In this document: piece by piece, positions 1-7,187 of the stretch
Layout: each line of letters begins with the position of its first letter
How positions within the stretch are numbered: the first letter of the stretch is position 1
Assembly: GCA_002825515.1 (NCBI GenBank)
Contig: PJET01000043.1
Location: 1-18,448 of the forward strand
Source: Candidatus Thorarchaeota archaeon MP11T_1
Lineage (GTDB): Archaea > Asgardarchaeota > Thorarchaeia > Thorarchaeales > Thorarchaeaceae
DNA length: 18,448 nucleotides
Direction of reading: 5' to 3'
Notes under the pieces: generated by a model
Told to the model about the DNA's origin: nothing
Database searches by the model: none
What the model saw: the letters and a program-made list of their open reading frames with translations, nothing else
Position numbers and translations under genes: made by a program

Positions 1-2
1 CT

Positions 3-383
3 ATCAGTGGATGTTGTGCTTTAGTTTACACAAGCTTTTTCATTGACAAGGGGCAAACTAAATATCGCATGGTCGAGATGGATATTACATTGGCACCTGT
101 CATTTACTTCCTTGCATTAGACTTTGTTTCACTCTTGGGAATCTGGATTTACACTAGAAATGATGCGAATAGAACGAGTCGTTTTGAGAAGATGGTTGGT
201 GCGTATCTTGTTTGGTTCATATTGAACGGAATTTACTTCATATCACTTTTCTACACTCCTGTTTTCTATGAACCAGCGCCAATCTATCCTTGGCGCAATG
301 TACCATTCTTTCTTGGTTTCGTGATCATTATCTCTATTCCATACTATCTCGATCTAATTCGTCATTATCTTAACCATGATTGA
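3..383 (+). CDS. C-terminal part of a multi-pass membrane protein (cut by left edge)
   Basis: The first ATG is at 69, but the same frame has no stop back to base 3, and the upstream codons encode a hydrophobic segment (ISGCCALVYTSFF) followed by a charged loop (DKGQTKYR). I therefore read this as the 3' end of a longer gene that begins outside the window rather than a 104-residue protein. Downstream of the loop there are three more hydrophobic stretches, roughly APVIYFLALDFVSLLGIW, a central YLVWFILNGIYFISLFY and a final FFLGFVIIISIPYY. The visible piece thus holds about four membrane helices and ends in a short polar tail (LNHD). I recognise no catalytic motif and no family. A 154-nt gap separates it from the next gene on the same strand. 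Confidence 0.6.
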   Translation: MSGCCALVYTSFFIDKGQTKYRMVEMDITLAPVIYFLALDFVSLLGIWIYTRNDANRTSRFEKMVGAYLVWFILNGIYFISLFYTPVFYEPAPIYPWRNVPFFLGFVIIISIPYYLDLIRHYLNHD

Positions 384-537
384 TAACAACCTTTTACTTC
401 GCGATGTATCCTACAGAAGAAGAATGGAATTCAATGGTTCGTCTTGAATAGATAGAATCGATATCATCATTTCACTTATCTGTGATTTTATCAAATCATA
501 TCTAGTTGGATTTGCGACGCTAATGAGTGGATAATGG

Positions 538-1095
538 ATGAAAAGTTCATTCGGAATTCGAACAGTGTATATTGACTGTTATGACGCTCTTGGGTTCTTT
601 GAAGAGAACTGTGAGAGAATCATGATTGTCATGTCTACCATTGGTGAATCCACGTTTCTCAAACGTGAGTGGGTATCAGGTCGAGCAGGAGGAGGAAGCT
701 GGGCTCGAACCTTGAGGTGCGTTTTTGAAACAGACTTGGACCCACTCCATATAAAAACCATAATGCTTGGTCTCCAATATCTTGATCCAAAAAACGTTCC
801 TGAAGTAATCCCAAAAGATGCTGATACTGGTTTGTTCAGGTTCGCAAATCTAGATGTGTTTAATGTTCAGGAAGGAAGCGATGAAGGCAAAAGTCGATTA
901 AGTCGGTTGTTGAAGCAACCTGCGAAGAAAGTTGAAATGACTGAATTGAAGTTTATCGGCGACCTTTCAGATTTCCTAATCACATGTAGAACTCGTTTGA
1001 TTGACACTATAGATCCCGCCTCTTGTCAGATGTTACTCGATATTGAGCAACAGATTCTTGAGAAGCTAGAAGCTGAAGAACGTATGAGAACGTGA
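538..1095 (+). CDS. Hypothetical protein, 185 aa, probably soluble
   Basis: I do not recognise this family. The start is fixed at ATG 538, because the next in-frame ATG upstream (523) runs into a TAA at 532. There is no signal peptide or membrane helix. The N-terminal half looks like a mixed alpha/beta domain with hydrophobic strands (TVYIDCYDAL, RIMIVMSTIG) and a glycine-rich turn near residues 49-55 (GRAGGGSW). The C-terminal third is charged and helical (residues about 140-183), ending in an EKLEAEERMR tail that could form a short coiled coil. No cofactor or metal motif stands out. No clear Shine-Dalgarno sequence precedes it; an AT-rich stretch near 497-505 could serve as a TATA box for a leaderless transcript. 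It stands alone between a membrane protein and an NTF2-like gene, and the context gives no function. Confidence 0.7.
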   Translation: MKSSFGIRTVYIDCYDALGFFEENCERIMIVMSTIGESTFLKREWVSGRAGGGSWARTLRCVFETDLDPLHIKTIMLGLQYLDPKNVPEVIPKDADTGLFRFANLDVFNVQEGSDEGKSRLSRLLKQPAKKVEMTELKFIGDLSDFLITCRTRLIDTIDPASCQMLLDIEQQILEKLEAEERMRT

Positions 1096-1162
1096 AAGGA
1101 TACTTTTTCTGGATGGTCTTTTAAGGGGCAGCAATCCACGAATAAATCGGTAAGTGGAAGCA

Positions 1163-1603
1163 ATGGAATCAGCTATAGATCAGATTGAAGAAATTGTCAA
1201 GAGAGAAACCAAGGCATGGGATACACAAGATGTAGACTTGTTAATGACAGTATTTCATCATGACATGGTCTGGCCTTGGCCACCTCATCCAAAAGCTCAC
1301 AACCCGATGGATTGGGTGATAGAATGGGGTCGATACAATGCTGAGCGGTGGAGTCGAGGATGGCAAGACCTATTCGACACGCACGAACTTGTTCACAATA
1401 TACGCAAGATCAAGAGAATTGAGGTCTCCAAAGAGGGAGATGGTGCCTTTGCAGTTGTGGATATAGACACTCTCTGGAGAGATAGCTCAGGAAATGACAA
1501 CCATTGGATGGGTCGCACATGTAAAATATACTCCAAGGTCCAGAGTGAATGGAAAATGACTGCGCAGGTTGGGGTTTTAGATTATCATGATGTTTCGATT
1601 TAG
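1163..1603 (+). CDS. NTF2-like / SnoaL-like domain protein
   Basis: A protein of about 146 residues with the layout of the NTF2-like superfamily (SnoaL/DUF4440-type cone-shaped alpha+beta fold). It has an N-terminal helix (SAIDQIEEIVKRETKAWDTQ), then the DVDLLMTVFHHDMVWPWPPHP segment typical of these domains (a short helix followed by the first strand lining the pocket). Three C-terminal strands follow: GAFAVVDIDTLWRD, WMGRTCKIYSKVQS and WKMTAQVGVLDY. Members are either small enzymes (isomerases, hydrolases, dehydratases) or ligand-binding proteins, and the sequence does not tell which. Histidines 32-33 and the aromatic cluster WPWPP could line the pocket, but this is inference. A GTG at 1154 directly after an in-frame TAA is an alternative start; I prefer ATG 1163. 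No signal peptide, so it is cytosolic. Confidence 0.7.
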   Translation: MESAIDQIEEIVKRETKAWDTQDVDLLMTVFHHDMVWPWPPHPKAHNPMDWVIEWGRYNAERWSRGWQDLFDTHELVHNIRKIKRIEVSKEGDGAFAVVDIDTLWRDSSGNDNHWMGRTCKIYSKVQSEWKMTAQVGVLDYHDVSI

Positions 1604-1692
1604 CTGTATTTTCTTCAGAAAGCTATCTCCTAATCCTTAAAGGGTACGTCGTACATAGCAATAGAATTGAATTATTGAGAGTTGCAGATAAA

Positions 1693-4266
1693 ATGAAGAG
1701 AAAGGGTGTGAATCTTATCCTCTCGTTCATTGGTCCAATTGCAATGATTGTAATCCTGTCAATGCCTATTGGTCCCTTGACTGGAGGGCTAGGTATCATT
1801 CAACCCATTGGCGGTATCTTCGACAACGGTGCTCCCGAGCCTGGGGACCAGGTAATCACACTCACTGGGCTCACAGCCGAAGTTGAAGTGATTATCGACC
1901 ATTTGGGAGTACCCCACATCTATGCTGAGTCTACCTATGATGCCATGATGGCGCTAGGGTATATGCACGCAAAAGACCGACTGTTTCAGATCACGTTACA
2001 GAATGCTTTTGCAGCTGGACGAGTGAGCGAGATTGTGGGTGGTTATGCAGCTACTTCGGACATGTTCTTCCGTTCTATCGGGCTTGCACGTTCTGCTCAG
2101 GACACACTTGACTGGTTGGAAGCAAATGCGGCTTCTGATCCAGATGTTCAAGAGGCACTCGATGGCCTCTATGCATTATGTGAAGGTGCAAACGTATTCA
2201 TCAACTCCCTCACTTCCGCGACCATGCCGATGGAGTTCAAGGTTCTCGGTTATACGCCTGAGCCATGGACACCGGTGGATTGTTTGATCAATGCCAAAAT
2301 GTTGGCATGGGGCCTTGCTGGTGGACTGATGGATTTCCAGCGTCTGTGGATCCGAGAGACCCTCGACAATGACACAATGTATAACGATTTTCTTCCTGAT
2401 GTGCAGCCAAACGTGATTCCGATAATTCAGGAACAGTACAACCTCAGTCTTGCACAGTATCCACTTGGTCCAGGGAAAGTGCCATTGTCAGCTATTCCTG
2501 AACCTGCCTCTAGCATTACTATGGCTGAGATTGCGTCAATCCCTCAGGACAAGCTTGAGGCTGTGATCAAGATGGTAAATGATGTCATGAAACCATTTGG
2601 TGATCTGGAGTTCGTTGGTAGCAATAACTGGGCGGTCAACGGTTCCAAGTCATCAACAGGATATCCTATTGTGGCTGGAGATCCACACCTTGAGCATCAA
2701 GCGCCATCAGTCTGGTACGAGGCACACATTGTTGTACCTGGAGAACTTGAAGTAACTGGAACCACATTCCCAGGTCTTACAGGAGTGCTAATTGGTCACA
2801 ACGATCACATTGCATACAGTTTCACAAATGTTGGTGCTGATGTCAATGATGTCTTTGTTGAACAGCTCAATCCTGCAAATCCTGACCAGTACATGTACAA
2901 TGGCGAGTGGAGGGACTTTACGATCCATCAAGAAGATATTCTCACAAAGGAGGGTGAAGTCATTGAATTTGAAGTCAAGGAATCAGTTCACGGACCATGC
3001 ATTGATTCTGTTTGGAACCTGTATGGTTTTGATGACGAATCACATCCGAACTTAGCTATGAACTGGACAATATCAGGTGTGACTCATGAACTGGTCGCAA
3101 TGGCCAAGCTCATGAAAGCTGATGATATCGATGAAGCCATTGAGGCATTCTACTGGTGGGACACTGCACCTCAGAACTGTGTGTTTGGTGATGACTCTGG
3201 TAATATTGGAATGCTAGTTGTCGGTCGCTTCCCTGTTCGAGCTGGCTACACTGGCGAATTCCCAGTTATTGCACTCAATGACTCGGTTGGAATGGTGAGT
3301 TATGTTCCATATGCTCACAACCCTAGAGAATACAATCCCTCTCGAGGATTTGTATCATCAGCTAACCAGCGAACAATTGCTCCTGGAAATTACGCATATG
3401 ACATCCTAGGGCCACAGGCTCCTGGATATCGAGGTCGACGAATACATCATCTCTTGGATGTAAACAATGACATCTCAGTGGATGACATGAAGCGTTTCCA
3501 GTGTGATGTCGTAGAGGTCAGAGCAGAGGTCATGGTTCCCTACATCATCGATGCATGGGATGCAGTAGGTGATGGAAACACAACCATTGCAAATGCTGTC
3601 GACATACTCCGAGACTGGGAATACGACATGGAACCAGACCTGGTCGCACCTACCATCTGGATGTATCTCCTAGATGCCATGCACTATGAGGTCTTTGATG
3701 AGGTTAGAACAGCTGGTAGTCCGATTCCGCTCTCATACTTATCAATCTTGGAAGATTTCATTGTGAGTAACAATGCCTGGTACCTTGATGATCATACTAC
3801 TGGGCCTGTTGAAACTCGGGATGATATCTTGGTGCGATCGTTGATCTCTGCGATCGATGAGCTCACAGCAGAGTGGGCTAATGAGCCCAACTGGGAGTAT
3901 GGAAACCGACACGTGATTGAAATTGAGCATCTAGGTGGTTTCACAACCATTGGTGGTGAATCTCCACTTCGTGGACAGCTCACTATAAACGTGGCAGGAG
4001 GTTGGAGGCCCGGTAGTGGTCCATCGACCAGACTGATTGTTGATCTAAGTGATATCGACATGTCATACATGGCATATCCTGGTGGTCAGAGTGGGAATAT
4101 ATTCAGTCCTCACTTCGCAGACATGTTCGAAATTTGGTACTCATTTGACGAGGTCGAAGAGTACCACGGATATCACATTCTGTACTTCTATTCGACTGCA
4201 GATGCGTTTAGAACCGCAGATACGGATGGCTCGTTGATAGAGAAGACTATCAACTTTGTACCATAG
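1693..4266 (+). CDS. Penicillin acylase (penicillin amidase) family Ntn-hydrolase, exported
   Basis: An 857-residue member of the penicillin acylase family, which cleaves amide bonds of N-acyl compounds (beta-lactams, acyl-homoserine lactones, N-acyl amino acids) after autoproteolysis into alpha and beta chains. The N-terminus is a hydrophobic export signal or anchor (residues about 5-30), so it should act outside the cytoplasm. Alpha-chain motifs are IIDHLGVPHIY (near 67-77) and GYMHAKDRLFQ (89-99). The cleavage site and nucleophile lie in GSNNWAV with Ser310; GDPHL follows with His332, which is position 23 of the predicted beta chain. ANQR carries Asn558, position 249, close to the oxyanion-hole Asn at 241 of the E. 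coli enzyme. The C-terminal PGGQSGN...SPH motif is also present. All key residues are intact. A TTG at 1675 is an alternative start. The substrate cannot be told from sequence. A small membrane protein follows after 11 nt. Confidence 0.93.
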   Translation: MKRKGVNLILSFIGPIAMIVILSMPIGPLTGGLGIIQPIGGIFDNGAPEPGDQVITLTGLTAEVEVIIDHLGVPHIYAESTYDAMMALGYMHAKDRLFQITLQNAFAAGRVSEIVGGYAATSDMFFRSIGLARSAQDTLDWLEANAASDPDVQEALDGLYALCEGANVFINSLTSATMPMEFKVLGYTPEPWTPVDCLINAKMLAWGLAGGLMDFQRLWIRETLDNDTMYNDFLPDVQPNVIPIIQEQYNLSLAQYPLGPGKVPLSAIPEPASSITMAEIASIPQDKLEAVIKMVNDVMKPFGDLEFVGSNNWAVNGSKSSTGYPIVAGDPHLEHQAPSVWYEAHIVVPGELEVTGTTFPGLTGVLIGHNDHIAYSFTNVGADVNDVFVEQLNPANPDQYMYNGEWRDFTIHQEDILTKEGEVIEFEVKESVHGPCIDSVWNLYGFDDESHPNLAMNWTISGVTHELVAMAKLMKADDIDEAIEAFYWWDTAPQNCVFGDDSGNIGMLVVGRFPVRAGYTGEFPVIALNDSVGMVSYVPYAHNPREYNPSRGFVSSANQRTIAPGNYAYDILGPQAPGYRGRRIHHLLDVNNDISVDDMKRFQCDVVEVRAEVMVPYIIDAWDAVGDGNTTIANAVDILRDWEYDMEPDLVAPTIWMYLLDAMHYEVFDEVRTAGSPIPLSYLSILEDFIVSNNAWYLDDHTTGPVETRDDILVRSLISAIDELTAEWANEPNWEYGNRHVIEIEHLGGFTTIGGESPLRGQLTINVAGGWRPGSGPSTRLIVDLSDIDMSYMAYPGGQSGNIFSPHFADMFEIWYSFDEVEEYHGYHILYFYSTADAFRTADTDGSLIEKTINFVP

Positions 4267-4270
4267 GAGG
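4266..4270 (+). promoter_or_regulatory. Shine-Dalgarno site (GGAGG) of the downstream membrane protein
   Basis: GGAGG begins on the last base of the acylase stop codon and lies 7 nt before ATG 4278. The placement sets the start of the next gene and argues for translational coupling of the two genes on one transcript. Confidence 0.75.
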
Positions 4271-4277
4271 CTTTGAA

Positions 4278-4739
4278 ATGGGAAAAATCGATGATACAAT
4301 TCCTGACATTGGATTTCTTGCAGCATTGGTGTTGACCATGGTGTTTGGTATTGCACTTCAGCTTGCAGGCGACTGGAAGTTGATGCTGATTGCTGGTGCT
4401 TTGGGAGCTCTATTTGTCCGACGAATTCGAAAAGCCTTCTTAATTGGATTCCTGGGTGTTGGGCTAGCTTGGGCTCTCATCTTTGCATACCTGACAATGA
4501 CTGCGCAAGCAATGGCAGTCGCTAGCATCTTCATCGGACTTCTGGGACTTGAAGGTCTTGGAGCAGTGGTCATAGTGATCAGTGTTCTGATTGGCGCATT
4601 ACTCGGCGGTTTTGGAGGTATGTTGGGTCGGGCACTCTACGAGTTCATAGACGAGTTCCTTCCTTCAGATGGAGGGCAGGTTCCGCCACCTGCGGCTGAA
4701 CCTGAACCAGTCGAAGAAGAAACGACATCAGAAGAGTAG
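4278..4739 (+). CDS. Small four-helix membrane protein coupled to the acylase
   Basis: A 153-residue integral membrane protein of no family I recognise. Hydrophobic segments lie at about residues 11-30 (GFLAALVLTMVFGIALQL), 35-46, 53-80 and 84-115; the last is rich in glycine and small residues (VLIGALLGGFGGMLG), suggesting tight helix packing. A basic loop VRRIRKA (about 47-53) would sit on the cytoplasmic side. The C-terminal tail (about 128-153) is soluble, proline- and glutamate-rich (PPPAAEPEPVEEE) and probably disordered. It starts 11 nt after the acylase stop with a strong SD, so the two proteins are very likely co-made; it may anchor, export or otherwise assist the hydrolase, but this is inference from position only. 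A hairpin and T-run follow the gene. Confidence 0.8.
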   Translation: MGKIDDTIPDIGFLAALVLTMVFGIALQLAGDWKLMLIAGALGALFVRRIRKAFLIGFLGVGLAWALIFAYLTMTAQAMAVASIFIGLLGLEGLGAVVIVISVLIGALLGGFGGMLGRALYEFIDEFLPSDGGQVPPPAAEPEPVEEETTSEE

Positions 4740-4750
4740 ATACTCATACG

Positions 4751-4786
4751 CTGTGGCTATGCTGCCACAGCTCTCCTCCTTTTTTT
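4751..4786 (+). terminator. Possible terminator between convergent genes
   Basis: A perfect 7-bp stem (CTGTGGC / GCCACAG, 6-nt loop) at 4751-4770 begins 12 nt after the plus-strand stop at 4739, and a run of seven T lies at 4780-4786. The stem overlaps the last codons of the minus-strand gene ending at 4757, so it may be dual-purpose or partly coincidental. Archaeal termination mainly needs the U-tract. Confidence 0.4.
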
Positions 4787-5326
4787 CCAGAACATGTAGG
4801 TTATTCCGAGAATAGGGACTATGCTAATCGTCCCAAACACGATAAGCCATACATCACCTGAGCCTGGATGAACGATACTGCCTTCTATCCGTTTCATGTA
4901 AATTGAATCATTGACATAGACAACATACCACACTCCCTCATGTGGTACTTCAACACTCCATGTAAGTTGAATGAGAGTCTTCATCTCAAAGATTGGATTG
5001 GCCGATTCTTCCTGTATCCACCTGTCATAGTTCGTTTCGTCAAGAATGAGAAAATCGATCCCCGTGAGCAGCCAGATGTCATACTCAGTCTGATCTCCTG
5101 GGAATAGTACGCCATCACGCTTCACTACAAACTCTCCAGATAGAGTGTCTCCAGATTGACAAAAAACTGGGAATGAAGTCCATGAACTTGCATCCATCAT
5201 TATGTTATGTGTTGAGAGAGATTGGACTTGGTGGCTAATGTCTTGATCTCCAGCATCTACCCAACCAATAGTAAAGAGTGAGATGATTAAGACGATGAAC
5301 ACTAACTTCTTGGTCACCTCGGACAT
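4757..5326 (-). CDS. Secreted beta-sandwich protein with C-terminal anchor, GOLD (emp24/p24)-like
   Basis: A 189-residue type I membrane protein in appearance. It has a signal peptide (KKLVFIVLIISLFTIGWVDA, about 6-25), an outside domain of about 130 residues, one transmembrane helix (about 159-179) and a short basic cytoplasmic tail beginning KKRRR (181-185). The outside domain has the strand pattern of GOLD-like beta-sandwiches common in archaea: a GDTLSGEFVV strand near 59-68, FLILDETNYDRW near 92-103, and WSVEVPHEGVWYVVYVND near 123-140. The order signal peptide, beta-sandwich, helix and short tail recalls eukaryotic p24 cargo receptors, but the assignment is from pattern only and the p24 coiled coil is not evident. 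I chose ATG 5326 over an upstream TTG at 5338; a GGAG touching the ATG is too close to act as a normal SD. Transcribed alone, divergent from the arsR-like gene. Confidence 0.75.
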   Translation of the reverse strand: MSEVTKKLVFIVLIISLFTIGWVDAGDQDISHQVQSLSTHNIMMDASSWTSFPVFCQSGDTLSGEFVVKRDGVLFPGDQTEYDIWLLTGIDFLILDETNYDRWIQEESANPIFEMKTLIQLTWSVEVPHEGVWYVVYVNDSIYMKRIEGSIVHPGSGDVWLIVFGTISIVPILGITYMFWKKRRRAVAA

Positions 5327-5412
5327 CTCCTGCAACAAGACTCACTATGGTTTCCTTACACAAATCTATTTTCATTCGGATGCTTAAACAGTTCTTTAAC
5401 ATATTCATGTGA

Positions 5413-5437
5413 TTTATATGTATCATATTGATATACT
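5413..5437 (+). promoter_or_regulatory. TATA box and palindromic operator candidate of the ArsR/Fe-S operon
   Basis: TTTATATG at 5413-5420 matches the archaeal TATA box and is centred 27 nt before ATG 5444, which predicts a leaderless mRNA. Immediately downstream, TATCATATTGATA (5421-5433) is a perfect 5-bp-arm inverted repeat with a 3-nt centre, set within a longer imperfect palindrome. An ArsR dimer bound here would block TFB or polymerase, so the arrangement suggests autorepression. Confidence 0.6.
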
Positions 5438-5443
5438 CACGCT

Positions 5444-5830
5444 ATGACTTCGCGTGGGAATGATAGGATGAAATCCGCCATTAAGGCTAGTGTCACTTGT
5501 GACTTTGAGTCCTGTGCTGAATATTCGCAAGAGCGGATGGAATTCCTAAACAAGAACCGAAGTCTACTGGGTGTGTCAGATTTTAGCATCTTTACTTCTG
5601 GTATCAGACTGGCAATTGTATTCATGCTTCTGAAGATGGAATCTGCTTGTGTCTGTGAGATTCAATACGCACTCAATGAGCCAAGACAACCTCTGATATC
5701 TCACCATCTTCGATCAATGAAGCAAGCAGGTTGGCTTCTCACTGAGAGATACAAGAAGTGGAGCTTTTACAGATTGGTTCCAGAAAAGAAAGCAGAATTT
5801 GTGGAACTCATTCAAGGATATGCCAACTAG
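5444..5830 (+). CDS. ArsR-family winged-helix transcriptional regulator (CXC type)
   Basis: A 128-residue ArsR/SmtB-type repressor. The winged helix runs from about residue 48 to 112: a helix GIRLAIVFMLLKM, then SACVCEIQYAL, a recognition helix PLISHHLRSMKQAG (83-96) and a wing ERYKKWSFYRL (101-111). The ACVCEI segment holds Cys69 and Cys71 in the place where classic ArsR proteins have the metalloid-binding CVC pair, so a soft metal, metalloid or thiol-redox signal is plausible. An N-terminal extension of about 45 residues adds Cys19 and Cys24, which could supply a further ligand or a disulfide. ATG 5444 is favoured by the TATA box 27 nt upstream; an internal ATG exists at 5468. The Fe-S protein gene follows after 33 nt and is probably its regulated target. 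The true inducer is unknown. Confidence 0.88.
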   Translation: MTSRGNDRMKSAIKASVTCDFESCAEYSQERMEFLNKNRSLLGVSDFSIFTSGIRLAIVFMLLKMESACVCEIQYALNEPRQPLISHHLRSMKQAGWLLTERYKKWSFYRLVPEKKAEFVELIQGYAN

Positions 5831-5848
5831 ATGCATCTTTGACTCTGA

Positions 5849-5857
5849 AAGGAAGGA
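5849..5857 (+). promoter_or_regulatory. Shine-Dalgarno site of the Fe-S protein gene
   Basis: AAGGAAGGA ends 6 nt before ATG 5864. It fixes that start and, with the 33-nt gap, supports co-transcription with the upstream regulator. Confidence 0.55.
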
Positions 5858-5863
5858 TCAGAA

Positions 5864-6511
5864 ATGGGGAAAGAATGGGATTCAAAAACGATTGAATGGA
5901 TAAAGAACTTTGAACGATGGAACACAGCCATCACAATTCCGGTGAATGTGGAAATCAAGGCTGAACACAAGATTCTCAATCTTGATCAAGCAATCAGGTA
6001 TCTTGACAATGCCCAAACAATCTACCTGTCAGACTGCATTTGTAGGACAACAATGGGCAATTGTGATTCATTAGTAAGAACATGCATAGCTTGGGACAGT
6101 GCCAAGCCACTTCTTGACACTGATGTCTATAAGAACCAAAACACTCAGGAGATCACTAAAGAGGAGGCCATTGAAATTCTCAGGATGTCTCATGAGGCTG
6201 GTCTTGTTCACATGGCTTATGCAATGTGGGATGATAAGGTGAACCGTATATGCAGCTGCTGCGACAGTTGCTGTGCAATCTTTGCGTCAGTTCTGAAGCT
6301 CAAGATGTATCCTGAACTGATAACATCTGAAGCAATTGAAGTTACAGACATGAGTCTCTGTGACAACAGTGGTGTCTGTGTTGACAGATGTAACTTTGGA
6401 GCGAGAGAAATTGTCGATGGTAGGCTGAAAGTGAATCGTGAACAATGTTACGGTTGTGGAGTCTGTGTGTCCACTTGTCCGACTGGAGCAATCTCTCTAG
6501 TTATGAAATAG
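5864..6511 (+). CDS. 16-cysteine iron-sulfur protein with C-terminal bis-[4Fe-4S] ferredoxin domain
   Basis: A 215-residue soluble protein likely to carry several Fe-S clusters for electron transfer. The N-terminal half has Cys58-x-Cys60, Cys67 and Cys74 (DCICRTTMGNC, then TCIAWD). A second group, Cys130, 132, 133, 136 and 137 (ICSCCDSCC), follows a conserved-looking EEAIEILRMSHEAGLVHMAY helix. The C-terminus is a two-motif ferredoxin: Cys166, Cys172, Cys176 with Ser169 where the second cysteine normally sits, then the complete Cys195-x2-Cys198-x2-Cys201-x3-Cys205-Pro. The general layout (CxC...C...C, then a CxCCxxCC block, then ferredoxin) is one I know from anaerobe 4Fe-4S proteins of unknown function. 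There is no membrane helix or signal. It sits 33 nt behind the ArsR-type gene and is probably under its control. The physiological partner cannot be told. Confidence 0.88.
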   Translation: MGKEWDSKTIEWIKNFERWNTAITIPVNVEIKAEHKILNLDQAIRYLDNAQTIYLSDCICRTTMGNCDSLVRTCIAWDSAKPLLDTDVYKNQNTQEITKEEAIEILRMSHEAGLVHMAYAMWDDKVNRICSCCDSCCAIFASVLKLKMYPELITSEAIEVTDMSLCDNSGVCVDRCNFGAREIVDGRLKVNREQCYGCGVCVSTCPTGAISLVMK

Positions 6512-6558
6512 CATAGGACTTTAACCACTGACTTCACCTTAATGAGTAGGTGCATGCA

Positions 6559-7065
6559 ATGCAAATAGACTTGACTCCAATTACTACAATTGTCGGACTG
6601 GGCAGTGTTATAGTTGGTATCATTGCCACACTTCATTCGATTAAACGATTTACACGTGCACGAAAACTATCCATCTTTTTAGAATACCACCAGAAGCTTT
6701 ACGATTTGGATTTCATCAAAGACATTAATGAAGTTCAATTATACACATGGGAGAGTGTCGAGGACTTCTTCATGAAATATGGTCCCGAAGTAAATCCTGA
6801 CGCATTTGCTAAGTTTACTCGTGTTGGCTCATATTTCGATGGACTCAGTACGCTTGTGCAACGGAAATTCATTGACGACAATTTTGTTCCTGAAACAACT
6901 GCGATTGCACTCATTAATTTCTGGGAAAAATTCGAACCTGACTCTGAATCCTTTGCCAAGGTGTACAGAAGGCCTGGTTGTTGGGATGCAATAAGGGGTC
7001 TCTATGACAAGCTTCAGAAGACTGATGCCTCTCTTTCTCTCGATTCTCTTTCGAAAGAGAAATAG
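6559..7065 (+). CDS. Single-helix membrane-anchored protein, possibly DUF4760-like
   Basis: A protein of about 168 residues with one N-terminal membrane helix (roughly TTIVGLGSVIVGIIATLHSI, residues 9-28) followed by a basic stop-transfer patch (KRFTRARK) and a cytoplasmic helical domain. That domain contains an F/Y/W-rich core: FLEYHQKLYDLDFIKD, then TRVGSYFDGLSTLVQRKFID, then NFWEKFEPDSESFAKVYRRPG. The one-helix-plus-helical-domain layout and the SYFDGLSTLVQRKFID-like segment recall DUF4760 proteins, whose function is not known; I hold this only tentatively. GTG 6550 is an alternative start three codons upstream of ATG 6559. The gene lies 47 nt after the Fe-S protein and could be read through from that operon, though no SD is evident. 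The serine-rich C-terminus (SLSLDSLSKEK) looks disordered. Confidence 0.65.
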   Translation: MQIDLTPITTIVGLGSVIVGIIATLHSIKRFTRARKLSIFLEYHQKLYDLDFIKDINEVQLYTWESVEDFFMKYGPEVNPDAFAKFTRVGSYFDGLSTLVQRKFIDDNFVPETTAIALINFWEKFEPDSESFAKVYRRPGCWDAIRGLYDKLQKTDASLSLDSLSKEK

Positions 7066-7187
7066 GAATGTCACGACGAAAGAAATTTAACTATGGTTAA
7101 CATGAATGGATTACATGAATTGAGGGAAGGTCTTTAATCCCCTTCCTTCGAAACCCAAGCAGTCCAGATGGATGATAGGTGAAGGAA
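7066..7187 (+). promoter_or_regulatory. fprA upstream region with direct repeats and SD
   Basis: An AT-rich TATA-like stretch (AATTTAAC, near 7084-7091) is followed by two exact copies of ACATGAAT (7100-7107 and 7113-7120), 13 nt apart, a plausible regulator site. AGGTGA at 7177-7182 is a strong SD lying 5 nt before ATG 7188. The in-frame GTG at 7179 is part of this SD and so is unlikely to be the start. Confidence 0.45.

Noticed and set aside
3792..4070. Minus-strand open frame inside the acylase gene
   Set aside because: Antisense shadow of a gene with strong family motifs throughout; no domain of its own.
7179..7187. GTG start of fprA
   Set aside because: This GTG is inside the AGGTGA ribosome-binding site that fits ATG 7188.
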